DNA from: an uncultured Sutterella sp.
GTDB lineage: Bacteria > Pseudomonadota > Gammaproteobacteria > Burkholderiales > Burkholderiaceae_F
Assembly: GCA_905206345.1 (NCBI GenBank)
Contig: CAJLGW010000016.1
Location: 1-24,695 of the forward strand
Reading direction: 5' to 3'
DNA length: 24,695 nt
Shown: piece after piece, positions 14,803-22,067 of the stretch
Layout of the letters: each line of letters opens with the position of its first letter
Position numbering within the stretch: the first letter of the stretch is position 1
Notes under the pieces: model-generated
The model's input: the letters and a program-made list of their open reading frames with translations, nothing else
What the model was told of the DNA's origin: nothing
The model's database searches: none
Position numbers and translations under genes: made by a program

Positions 14803-16467
14803 CTACAACGACTCACTCGCAAAATCCGCCAATCGGCTACGTTCCCCACGTTGAAGTGTGATATGACCGGAGTGCTCCCACCCCTTAAAGCGATCGACTA
14901 CATACGTCAAACCCGAAGAGCCTTCAGTGAGGTAAGGCGTATCGATTTGGGCGATGTTACCCAAGCAGACAATTTTGCTACCCGGGCCCGCACGAGTGAT
15001 CAAGGTCTTCATTTGCTTTGGTGACAGGTTTTGCGCTTCATCGATAATGACAAGCTTATTTAAGAACGTGCGACCGCGCATGAAACTCATGCTCTTTACT
15101 TTAATGCGGCTGCGGATTAAATCGTTGGCAGCGTTTCTGCTCCATTCGTTACCGCTTTCAAGCTTATTGAGCACTTCAAGGTTATCTTCCAAGGCTCCCA
15201 TCCAAGGCAGCATCTTTTCTTCTTCGGTGCCCGGCAAGAAACCGATTTCTTCACCGACGCTGACCGTTGCACGGGTAAAGATAATTTCAGAAAAGCGTCG
15301 CATATCAAGCGTTTGAGCCAATGCGGCAGCTAACGTGATCAAGGTTTTACCGGTACCAGCTTGGCCTAAAAGCGTCACGAAATCGATCTCGGGATTCATG
15401 AGCAAATTAAGCGCAATGGATTGCTCACGGTTACGAGCCGTAATGCCCCAAACTGCGTATTTTTGTTGTTTGTAGTCACGAGCTACAACAAGCGTTGCGG
15501 TAGAGCCTTCAATCTTTTTAACTTGAGCCAAGAAGCTGTCATCGGGCAAGTAAACAAAGAGGTTGACAAACATTTCTCGGACCAAGGGGCCGGAAATCTT
15601 GTACCAAGTTTGACCGTCTTCTTTCCAGCTTTGCATTTTCTTGCCGTGCGTTTCCCAAAAGTCTTCGGGCAACTCCATACGGCCGGAATAAAGCATTTCC
15701 GTATCGTCGAGCGTGCGGTCACTGAAGTAATCTTCGGCGTCCAACCCCATGGCCACGGCCTTGATACGCATATTGATGTCTTTGGATACCAAGATGACGT
15801 GACGGTCTTTGATTTGGTCAACCAAGGCCTTCACAACCCCTAAGATTTGATTGTCAGCCTTGCCTTGCGGAAGGGCATCGGGCAACAGACCGTTTAAGGG
15901 TTGTGTTTGGAAAAAGAGTTTGCCGCTTGCTTCAATATGGCCTAAGGCATTGAGATCAATACCGTCGACGATTTTGCCATTGGTGTGGGCAAGCAATTGA
16001 TCTAGGTAACGAGAGACCTGGCGGGCGTTACGCGCCACGTCACTTAAGCCCTTTTTGTGACCGTCCAATTCTTCAAGCGTAATCATCGGCAAGAAGACAT
16101 CGTGCTCTTCAAATTGGAAAAGCGATAAGGGGTCGTGCATTAAGACGTTTGTATCCAAAACGAAGAGTTTCTTACCCTTATAGCGTTCACGCATGCTGGC
16201 TGGTTTAACCTTGGGCTTGTCAGCCAGAAGCGGTGCGGGAAGAGGATTCGTCTTAACGGCTTTTTTGGAAGCAGCAGGCTTTTTCGTGGCGACTGCTTTT
16301 TGGGGCTTTTGTGCCTTTACCTCAACTTTCTCAGAAGTAACTGCGACGGGGGCTTTTTTAGCGACAACGGTTTTCTTTTTTGTGTCCTTGACCGGTTTGG
16401 CTTTGGCCAGTGCGTCAACATCTTCAATGACGGTACCCATTTCGGTGGGCAATGGGGGTAAAGGCAT
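14803..16467 (-). CDS. PhoH family protein with N-terminal PIN domain
   Basis: This 554-residue protein joins a PIN nuclease-type domain (LFVLDTNVLMHD, Asp105, and DVFLPMITLEELDGHKKG) to a C-terminal PhoH ATPase domain. Walker A is LLGQAGTGKT (Lys374) and the Walker B region is LVIIDEAQNLSPKQMK. Related PIN-PhoH (PhoH2) proteins have been described as RNA helicases/RNases; the cellular role here is unproved. Residues 1-90 form a Lys/Ala/Pro-rich, probably disordered tail rather than a folded domain. AGGAG six bases before the ATG supports this start. It follows bcp by 22 bases, a pairing common in Burkholderiales, so the two are probably one operon read from the bcp side. Confidence 0.92.
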   Translation of the reverse strand: MPLPPLPTEMGTVIEDVDALAKAKPVKDTKKKTVVAKKAPVAVTSEKVEVKAQKPQKAVATKKPAASKKAVKTNPLPAPLLADKPKVKPASMRERYKGKKLFVLDTNVLMHDPLSLFQFEEHDVFLPMITLEELDGHKKGLSDVARNARQVSRYLDQLLAHTNGKIVDGIDLNALGHIEASGKLFFQTQPLNGLLPDALPQGKADNQILGVVKALVDQIKDRHVILVSKDINMRIKAVAMGLDAEDYFSDRTLDDTEMLYSGRMELPEDFWETHGKKMQSWKEDGQTWYKISGPLVREMFVNLFVYLPDDSFLAQVKKIEGSTATLVVARDYKQQKYAVWGITARNREQSIALNLLMNPEIDFVTLLGQAGTGKTLITLAAALAQTLDMRRFSEIIFTRATVSVGEEIGFLPGTEEEKMLPWMGALEDNLEVLNKLESGNEWSRNAANDLIRSRIKVKSMSFMRGRTFLNKLVIIDEAQNLSPKQMKTLITRAGPGSKIVCLGNIAQIDTPYLTEGSSGLTYVVDRFKGWEHSGHITLQRGERSRLADFASESL

Positions 16468-16489
16468 AAAAAACTCCTACTTAGATGAA

Positions 16490-16951
16490 TTAGGCTAAAG
16501 CTTCAACGGCTTCAAGCACGGCTTGAGCGTGGCCTGCAACCTTAACTTTACGCCACTCGGCGCGAACTTTTCCGTTTTCGTCAATTAAAAACGTACTGCG
16601 TTCAACGCCCATGTACTCACGACCGTACATTTTCTTTAATTTCATGACGTCATAAGCTTGACAAAGCGCTTCATCCGGGTCGCTGATAAGCGGGAACTTA
16701 AAGCCTTGCTTGGTGCAGAAATTTTGATGACTCTTGATAGAGTCGCGAGAGATACCGATTACTTCACAATTGAGCGCTTTAAAGGCATCGTAGCGTGCGT
16801 TAAAGTCAATGCCTTCCATCGTGCAACCGCTTGTGTTGTCCTTGGGATAAAAGTAAAGAACAACACGTTTGCCGGCAAAGTCGGACAAAGATAACGTGCC
16901 CGTCGTAGCTTCTGCGGTAAAAGCGGGGGCTTGGGAATTTACTAATGACAT
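16490..16951 (-). CDS. bcp: thioredoxin-dependent peroxiredoxin (Bcp/PrxQ)
   Basis: This 153-residue peroxiredoxin reduces hydrogen peroxide and organic hydroperoxides using thioredoxin. The peroxidatic cysteine is Cys43 in YPKDNTSGCTMEGIDF. The second Cys five residues later, as in E. coli Bcp, is missing. Instead Cys79 in SHQNFCTKQG lies 36 residues away, the spacing of the Xanthomonas-type PrxQ with its resolving Cys in helix 3. The ATG at 16951 has GAGG upstream and matches the family start (MSLVNSQAPAF); an earlier in-frame start adds 30 residues with no homology. It is the first gene of bcp-phoH, and I see no convincing promoter in the short gap before crcB. Confidence 0.94.
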   Translation of the reverse strand: MSLVNSQAPAFTAEATTGTLSLSDFAGKRVVLYFYPKDNTSGCTMEGIDFNARYDAFKALNCEVIGISRDSIKSHQNFCTKQGFKFPLISDPDEALCQAYDVMKLKKMYGREYMGVERSTFLIDENGKVRAEWRKVKVAGHAQAVLEAVEALA

Positions 16952-17055
16952 ATTGAACCTCACTGAGTAACAGACTAATTGTGGCCGATTTTTATTAAAT
17001 GCGTATGAAATTTTTTGTATTGGAGCTATAGAAGGAAGCAAACGAAGTCAAGGCG

Positions 17056-17061
17056 TATAAT
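17056..17061 (+). promoter_or_regulatory. candidate -10 element upstream of crcB homologue
   Basis: Perfect TATAAT lies 29 bases before the crcB start, but no recognisable -35 occurs 16-18 bases upstream. No crcB-type fluoride riboswitch was recognised between it and the gene; the leader is too short to hold one. Confidence 0.45.
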
Positions 17062-17090
17062 CGGGTCTACTTTTTTTGAGGATTAGCGTA

Positions 17091-17495
17091 ATGATTACTC
17101 GTGATGGTCCCTTGTGGCTTGTGGTGTTGTCTGTCAGTTGCGGCGCAACGTTGGGTGCCATGACGCGCTGGGGCCTGACGTATTACTTTAACGATAAGGT
17201 TTGGTTATTAACCTCACCTTTGGGGACGGCGTTATCTAACCTCACCGCTGCTTACTTAATGGGGATGGCTTTGGCTTGGCTCTCCACGCGCCCTGAAATC
17301 AGCCCCGCAGTTCGCTTATTCATTATCACGGGTTTCTTGGGCGCCTTCTCAACTTTGACGGCCGTTTTGGGTGAAAATCTTCACTTCATTTTAAATAACC
17401 AATGGCTGTCAGCTATTGAGCACTTCATGATTCACATCGTGGGTTCTTTTATTGCTTTGGTGATGGGTGTTTTGACCATTCGAGGGCATTTCTAA
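17091..17495 (+). CDS. crcB: CrcB/Fluc family membrane protein with altered Phe box
   Basis: This 134-residue protein has four predicted membrane segments and the CrcB layout: GATLGAMTRW (Arg26), PLGTALSN (Asn50) and IITGFLGAFSTLTAV. CrcB/Fluc proteins are dual-topology dimeric fluoride exporters. In canonical members the last motif reads GGLTTFSTF, with two Phe lining the pores; here the same positions are Leu89 and Val92, so the Phe box is missing while the polar-track Asn is kept. It may be a diverged channel, may need a partner subunit elsewhere, or may have another role. The ATG at 17091 follows GAGGA (17078-17082); a TTG five codons earlier overlaps that site and is less likely. Confidence 0.85.
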   Translation: MITRDGPLWLVVLSVSCGATLGAMTRWGLTYYFNDKVWLLTSPLGTALSNLTAAYLMGMALAWLSTRPEISPAVRLFIITGFLGAFSTLTAVLGENLHFILNNQWLSAIEHFMIHIVGSFIALVMGVLTIRGHF

Positions 17496-17588
17496 CGTTT
17501 TGTGTTATCTGAAACTAAGTGTGTCAATGTGCTTTTAACTCATTGAAAAATATAAAAATAAATTAATATCGCAAGCATTTCCTTACCT

Positions 17589-17616
17589 CTTGAAATCTGA
17601 AACGTTGTCCCCATAT
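17589..17616 (+). promoter_or_regulatory. sigma32 (RpoH) heat-shock promoter of clpB
   Basis: CTTGAAA (17589-17595) and CCCCATAT (17609-17616) are separated by 13 bases, matching the RpoH consensus essentially perfectly. Transcription should start near 17622, about 60 bases before clpB. This agrees with the known heat-shock control of clpB. Confidence 0.92.
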
Positions 17617-17636
17617 AGGAAGTAGTACAACGAGAT

Positions 17637-17676
17637 AAGTGCGTTTTGAAGTTCACTTTGAGCGCACTTGAGGAAA
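17637..17676 (+). promoter_or_regulatory. hairpin next to the clpB Shine-Dalgarno sequence
   Basis: AAGTGCG (17637-17643) pairs with CGCACTT (17663-17669), and the Shine-Dalgarno sequence GAGGAAA (17670-17676) begins directly after the stem. It could modulate ribosome access with temperature or protect the 5' end. The Shine-Dalgarno sequence itself is not inside the stem, so a thermometer role is only a suggestion. Confidence 0.3.
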
Positions 17677-17683
17677 TGTGAAA

Positions 17684-20275
17684 ATGAGACAAGATAAATT
17701 AACGACGAAATTCCAACAAGCCTTGGCCGATGCGCAAAGCATTGCGTTAGCCAATGACAATCAGATCATGGAAGGCGTTCACCTTTTGGCCGCCCTCTTG
17801 CGTGACGATGACGGCTCCACGAAGAGCCTTTTGGAACGCGCCGGTGTTCAAGTCACCAAGCTCGTGAAAGAAACGGACGAAACCTTGAATCACTTGCCCA
17901 AAGTCAGTGGCGCAGGTGGCAACATTCAAGCCGGTCGTGAACTCATCAATTGGTTGAATTTGACCGAAAAAGAAGCCATGGCCCGAGGTGATGAATACAT
18001 CTCCATTGATATGGCCCTGTTGGCTTTGACGCAAGACCAAGGTGAGGCCGGTCGTATTGCTAAGCGTTGCGGTTTGACGCGTAAGGCCATGGAGGCTTCC
18101 ATTAACGAAGTGCGTGGCGGCGATACGGCGGATAACCCCGATAGCGAAAACCAACGCGAAACATTGAAGAAATACACAATTGACTTAACGGCTAAGGCCC
18201 GTGAAGGCAAGCTTGATCCTGTGATCGGTCGTGACGATGAAATTCGTCGTGCGATGCAAATTTTGCAACGCCGCACGAAGAATAACCCCGTTTTGATCGG
18301 TGAACCGGGTGTGGGCAAAACGGCAGTGGTTGAAGGGTTGGCCCAACGTATTGTGAACGGCGAAGTGCCCGATACGCTTAAAAATAAGCGCATCTTAAGC
18401 CTTGATATGGCGGGGCTCATTGCCGGTGCTAAGTACCGTGGTGAATTCGAAGAACGTTTGAAGAAGCTTTTAAAAGAAGTCTCTGCCGCGAATGGCCAAA
18501 TCATTCTTTTTATCGATGAATTGCACACGGTGGTGGGTGCCGGGAAAACCGAAGGTTCGATGGATGCCGGCAATATGCTCAAACCTGCACTTGCTCGCGG
18601 TGAGTTGCATGTGATTGGTGCAACGACTTTGGACGAATACCGCAAATACGTGGAAAAAGATGCAGCACTTGAACGTCGTTTCCAAAAAGTGATGGTGGAT
18701 GAACCGAGCGTTGAAGACACGATCGCTATTTTGCGTGGCTTACAAGAAAAGTATGAAGCTCACCACGGCGTGGAAATCACCGATCCCGCAATTGTGACGG
18801 CTGCCGAACTCTCGCACCGTTACATCACGGATCGTTTCTTACCCGATAAGGCGATTGACTTGATTGATGAAGCCGCCGCTCGCGTGAAGATGGAAATCGA
18901 TTCCAAGCCCGAAGCGCTCGATAAATTGGATCGCCGCATCATTCAATTAAAGATTGAACGCGAAGCAATGAAAAAGGAAACCGATGAAGCCAGTAAAAAG
19001 CGCTTGGCTGCGATTGAGGCTGAAATCGAAACGTTGACCAAAGAATACGGTGACTTGGAAGAGGTTTGGAAAACCGAAAAAGTTGAAGCCTTGGGGGCTA
19101 AGACCGTTCGTGACGAAATCGATAAGACCAAGCATCAAATGGAAGAGTTGCGCCGTCAAGGGCAATTTGAAAAGTTGGCCGAACTTCAATACGGTGTACT
19201 GCCGAAGTTAGAAGAAAAGCTTCGCAAGGCTGAAGCCGTTAAGAAGGACGAACAAGCTAAGCCTAAACTGTTGCGCACGAGCGTGGGTGCCGAAGAAATC
19301 GCTGAAGTGGTTTCTCGTGCAACGGGTATTCCTGTCTCCAAGATGATGGAAGGGGAACGCCAAAAGCTCTTACACATGGGTGAAGCCCTTGAAGATCGTG
19401 TTGTCGGTCAAGGTGAAGCGGTCAAGGCCGTTGTGGATACGATTTTGCGTTCACGTGCCGGTTTGTCCGATCCTAACCGTCCGTATGGTTCCTTCTTATT
19501 CTTAGGCCCCACGGGTGTCGGTAAGACGGAATTAACGAAGGCGTTGGCGCAGTTCCTCTTTGATACGGAAGAAGCCATGATTCGTATAGACATGAGTGAA
19601 TTTATGGAAAAACACTCTGTTGCTCGTTTGATTGGTGCGCCTCCGGGATACGTGGGCTATGAAGAAGGTGGCTACTTAACCGAAGCCGTTCGTCGTAAGC
19701 CCTACAGTGTGATCTTGTTGGACGAAGTTGAAAAGGCTCATCCTGACGTTTTCAATGTCCTTTTGCAAGTGTTGGACGATGGTCGTATGACCGACGGTCA
19801 AGGCCGCACGGTGGACTTCAAAAATACCGTCATCATTATGACGAGTAATTTGGGTTCGCATGAAATCCAATCGCTTGCCGGTCAAGGCAAGGAAACGATT
19901 AAGTCGGCCGTGATGCAAGAAGTGAAGGACCACTTCCGTCCGGAATTCATCAACCGTATTGATGAAATCGTGGTCTTTAACGCTTTAGGTCAAGAAGCGA
20001 TTAAGAATATTGCCAAGATCCAATTAAAGCGCTTGGCTTCTCGCCTTGAACAACAAGACATTACGATGGAAGTCACTGATGCGGCATTGGCTGAAATTGC
20101 CACGGTGGGCTTTGATCCGCTCTATGGCGCTCGTCCTTTGAAGCGTGCGATCCAAGACCATGTTGAAAACGCATTGTCTCGTAAATTGTTGGCCGGCGAA
20201 ATTAAGCCCAAGAACCACGTTTGCGTTGATTGCGAAAATCAAGAACTGGTGTTTCGTGTAAGTGATAACGCTTAA
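17684..20275 (+). CDS. clpB: ATP-dependent disaggregase ClpB
   Basis: This 863-residue protein (E. coli ClpB is 857) is a hexameric Hsp100 chaperone that pulls polypeptides out of aggregates together with DnaK. The N-domain (MRQDKLTTKFQQALADAQ) is followed by NBD1 with Walker A GEPGVGKT (Lys212, the same number as in E. coli). A coiled-coil middle domain lies at about residues 400-530, and NBD2 has Walker A GPTGVGKT (Lys614). The middle domain separates it from ClpA/ClpC, and no ClpP-binding loop is evident. The ATG at 17684 is preferred over the GTG at 17678 because it matches the family start and has better spacing to GAGGAAA. It stands alone with a sigma32 promoter and a strong terminator. 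Confidence 0.98.
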   Translation: MRQDKLTTKFQQALADAQSIALANDNQIMEGVHLLAALLRDDDGSTKSLLERAGVQVTKLVKETDETLNHLPKVSGAGGNIQAGRELINWLNLTEKEAMARGDEYISIDMALLALTQDQGEAGRIAKRCGLTRKAMEASINEVRGGDTADNPDSENQRETLKKYTIDLTAKAREGKLDPVIGRDDEIRRAMQILQRRTKNNPVLIGEPGVGKTAVVEGLAQRIVNGEVPDTLKNKRILSLDMAGLIAGAKYRGEFEERLKKLLKEVSAANGQIILFIDELHTVVGAGKTEGSMDAGNMLKPALARGELHVIGATTLDEYRKYVEKDAALERRFQKVMVDEPSVEDTIAILRGLQEKYEAHHGVEITDPAIVTAAELSHRYITDRFLPDKAIDLIDEAAARVKMEIDSKPEALDKLDRRIIQLKIEREAMKKETDEASKKRLAAIEAEIETLTKEYGDLEEVWKTEKVEALGAKTVRDEIDKTKHQMEELRRQGQFEKLAELQYGVLPKLEEKLRKAEAVKKDEQAKPKLLRTSVGAEEIAEVVSRATGIPVSKMMEGERQKLLHMGEALEDRVVGQGEAVKAVVDTILRSRAGLSDPNRPYGSFLFLGPTGVGKTELTKALAQFLFDTEEAMIRIDMSEFMEKHSVARLIGAPPGYVGYEEGGYLTEAVRRKPYSVILLDEVEKAHPDVFNVLLQVLDDGRMTDGQGRTVDFKNTVIIMTSNLGSHEIQSLAGQGKETIKSAVMQEVKDHFRPEFINRIDEIVVFNALGQEAIKNIAKIQLKRLASRLEQQDITMEVTDAALAEIATVGFDPLYGARPLKRAIQDHVENALSRKLLAGEIKPKNHVCVDCENQELVFRVSDNA

Positions 20276-20298
20276 AAGCTAGTCAAACCCCCTTAGTT

Positions 20299-20331
20299 AA
20301 GGCCATAAAACTTCGGTTTTATGGCCTTTTT
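20299..20331 (+). terminator. intrinsic terminator of clpB
   Basis: AAGGCCATAAAAC (20299-20311) pairs perfectly with GTTTTATGGCCTT (20316-20328) around a TTCG tetraloop and runs into T residues. This is a textbook terminator. Confidence 0.96.
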
Positions 20332-20346
20332 GCTGAAAATGTCTTA

Positions 20347-20375
20347 TTTACATTTGTTTTGATTTGGGGTTTAAT
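20347..20375 (+). promoter_or_regulatory. sigma70-like promoter of the lysine-riboswitch operon
   Basis: TTTACA (20347-20352) and TTTAAT (20370-20375) each match consensus at five of six positions and are 17 bases apart. The predicted start near 20382 lies just before the first helix of the riboswitch. Confidence 0.75.
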
Positions 20376-20384
20376 AATTACAAA

Positions 20385-20548
20385 GTTGGTAGAGGCGCGA
20401 AACGAATGAGTAGTCGTCGGAGGGGGTACCCAAAGAACACGGTGAAAGGTCAATTCGCCGAAACGGACTTCTGACAAGAAGGACGGTTGGGCATGGAGAG
20501 AACATCTTCATGACTCCTTTCCCAGATAGGGAAAGAGGTGCTATCGAT
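20385..20548 (+). ncRNA. lysine riboswitch (L box) aptamer
   Basis: The conserved core of the lysine aptamer appears in order: AGAGGCGC (20391-20398), GAGTAG (20408-20413), GGTGAAAGG (20441-20449), CGCCGAA (20456-20462), TTGGGC (20487-20492) and GAGGTGCTATC (20535-20545). Closing helix P1 pairs 20385-20392 with 20541-20548, and P5 is CTTTCCC/GGGAAAG (20517-20523 and 20529-20535). The segment before P5 reads TGACTC where known members usually carry CTGTC, a small divergence at the core. Lysine riboswitches bind L-lysine and turn off lysine synthesis or uptake genes. The ATCGATG at 20543-20549 can also pair with 20603-20609 in the terminator, as an antiterminator should. Confidence 0.93.
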
Positions 20549-20565
20549 GGTACTCTGTAAGTCTA

Positions 20566-20588
20566 TTCTCATCTTTTGTTATTGAGAA
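20566..20588 (+). promoter_or_regulatory. small hairpin in the riboswitch expression platform
   Basis: TTCTCA (20566-20571) pairs with TGAGAA (20583-20588). It lies between the aptamer and the terminator and would bring the P1 3' strand close to the terminator 5' arm, helping the antiterminator form when lysine is absent. Confidence 0.45.
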
Positions 20589-20598
20589 CATTTCTGGG

Positions 20599-20626
20599 GT
20601 TGCATCGATGGGTGCAACTTTTTTTT
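20599..20626 (+). terminator. lysine-controlled intrinsic terminator
   Basis: GTTGCA (20599-20604) pairs with TGCAAC (20613-20618), followed by eight T residues (20619-20626). It lies 29 bases before the transporter gene and overlaps the antiterminator-pairing segment CATCGAT (20603-20609). With lysine bound P1 forms, this hairpin forms and transcription stops; without lysine the alternative pairing would let RNA polymerase through. Confidence 0.9.
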
Positions 20627-20654
20627 ACTTTAATTTTTTACCAGAAGGTTCTTT

Positions 20655-22067
20655 ATGACAGCATCTGATAACAATAATTCTGTCGCCCATCTCCAAAGTG
20701 AACAAACGGAGATGCGTCGTGAAGTGACGTTGTTTGGCGGCATTTCTGTCTTGGCCGGTATCATGATCGGTTCCGGCATTTTCTATATCGGCGGTATCGT
20801 TCTTGAACGCGCCGGTATGAGTTTGGGTTTGGCTCTCTTGGTCTGGATCATCGGCGGCTTGGTGACGTTGATGAGCGGTATCTGTTTTGCTGAGCTCGGC
20901 GCCATGATTCCGAAGGCCGGTGGCTACTATGTCTATCTTCGTGAAGCATACGGTGAACGCGTCGCCTTTATGTGCGGCTTCGGTAACTTCATGCTCTCGT
21001 CTCCGGGTTCTGTGGCCGCTTTGGCTGTGGCTTTTGCTGCCTCTTTGAGCAGTCTCTGGCAAATTGATCCCATGATGCAAAAGGTGATTGCCGTTACATC
21101 GGTCATTCTTTTGACGCTCTTTAATATGCGTGGGATTAAGTTGGGGAGCTCCTTGCAAAACATCTTCATGGTCTTGAAGCTTTTCCCGATCTTGATTTTG
21201 CTCTTCTGCGGTCTTTTCATGGGTGAATACAACCCAGACCTTTTGGCAATGCCTGCCGAAATGCCGTCGATCTCTACGCTCTTATCCATGATCGGTTTTG
21301 CAGTGATCGCCACTTTGTGGGCCTACGAAGGTTGGACCAACCTCAACACGATTGCCGAAGAAATCAAGAACCCGAAGCGCAACATCCCGTTGTCTTTGAT
21401 CCTTGCTATCACGGGCGTGGCTTTACTCTATGTTCTCTTTAACTACTCGATCTTTCGCGTTGTGCCGCCGGAAATGATCGTGAGCATGGTTGAAAGCCAC
21501 AACTACTACATCGGTACGGAAGCTGCCAAGGAATTGTTTGGTGGTGCCGGTATGTACGTTGTGGGTGCTGCCATGATTTTGGCCATCTTCAACTCCTTGA
21601 ACGGTTGCGTGATAGTGTTCCCGCGTATGTTCTACGCCATGGCCCGTGACGGTGCTTTGTTTAAGAGCTTGGGCAAGTTGCACCCTGAATATCGTACGCC
21701 CGTGAATGCTCAAATCGCTTGCGCCATTATCTCTATCGTTTTGATTTTGTTTCGCTCTTTGAGTGAATTGACGAGCTTGGTGGCTTTGTGCGGCATGATC
21801 TTCCACGGTATGGCTTTCTACTCCGTCATCGTGTTGCGTAAGAAGTATCCGACGATGGAACGTCCGTACAAGGTTTGGTTCTATCCGTTCACCGTTTTCA
21901 TTATCTGTGCCGTCATGGTTGGTTTGATCGTCAATACCGTTGCTAATGACCCGTTCACAGTTGTCTTAGGTGCCATCGTTCCGTTGCTCGGTTTGGTGAT
22001 CTATGAAATCTTATTCCGCAAGTCTCATGAAGCCGTTGTTCGTCAACAACAAGAAGGAGAAAACTAA
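20655..22067 (+). CDS. APC superfamily amino-acid permease under lysine-riboswitch control
   Basis: This 470-residue protein has about twelve predicted membrane segments and the APC signature near the N-terminus (GGISVLAGIMIGSGIFYIGG, unwound helix 1), followed by CFAELGAMIPKAGGYYVYLREAYG. It resembles SteT/LAT-type amino-acid exchangers more than LysP. The riboswitch upstream predicts that the substrate is lysine or something that yields or exchanges with lysine, because riboswitch-regulated genes usually serve the ligand's supply. AGAAGG lies upstream of the ATG. The stop TAA shares its last A with the ATG of the amidohydrolase, so the two are translationally coupled. The true substrate cannot be read from sequence. 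Confidence 0.9.
   Translation: MTASDNNNSVAHLQSEQTEMRREVTLFGGISVLAGIMIGSGIFYIGGIVLERAGMSLGLALLVWIIGGLVTLMSGICFAELGAMIPKAGGYYVYLREAYGERVAFMCGFGNFMLSSPGSVAALAVAFAASLSSLWQIDPMMQKVIAVTSVILLTLFNMRGIKLGSSLQNIFMVLKLFPILILLFCGLFMGEYNPDLLAMPAEMPSISTLLSMIGFAVIATLWAYEGWTNLNTIAEEIKNPKRNIPLSLILAITGVALLYVLFNYSIFRVVPPEMIVSMVESHNYYIGTEAAKELFGGAGMYVVGAAMILAIFNSLNGCVIVFPRMFYAMARDGALFKSLGKLHPEYRTPVNAQIACAIISIVLILFRSLSELTSLVALCGMIFHGMAFYSVIVLRKKYPTMERPYKVWFYPFTVFIICAVMVGLIVNTVANDPFTVVLGAIVPLLGLVIYEILFRKSHEAVVRQQQEGEN

Noticed and set aside
17062..17090. Fluoride riboswitch upstream of the crcB homologue
   Set aside because: The leader between the TATAAT and the start is too short, and no crcB-motif pseudoknot elements were recognised.
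17496..17588. Terminator for crcB or a small gene in the AT-rich stretch before clpB
   Set aside because: No stem with a T-tract and no frame with a ribosome-binding site could be found.
17926..18720. 264-codon open frame on the minus strand opposite clpB
   Set aside because: It lies wholly antisense to the unambiguous clpB NBD1 region, has no ribosome-binding site and a Ser/Arg-rich composition typical of mirror frames of biased genes.
20385..20548. Aptamer being a T-box, SAM or cobalamin element
   Set aside because: Order and content of the conserved boxes (AGAGGCGC, GAGTAG, CGCCGAA, GAGGTGCTATC) fit the lysine family and not the others.
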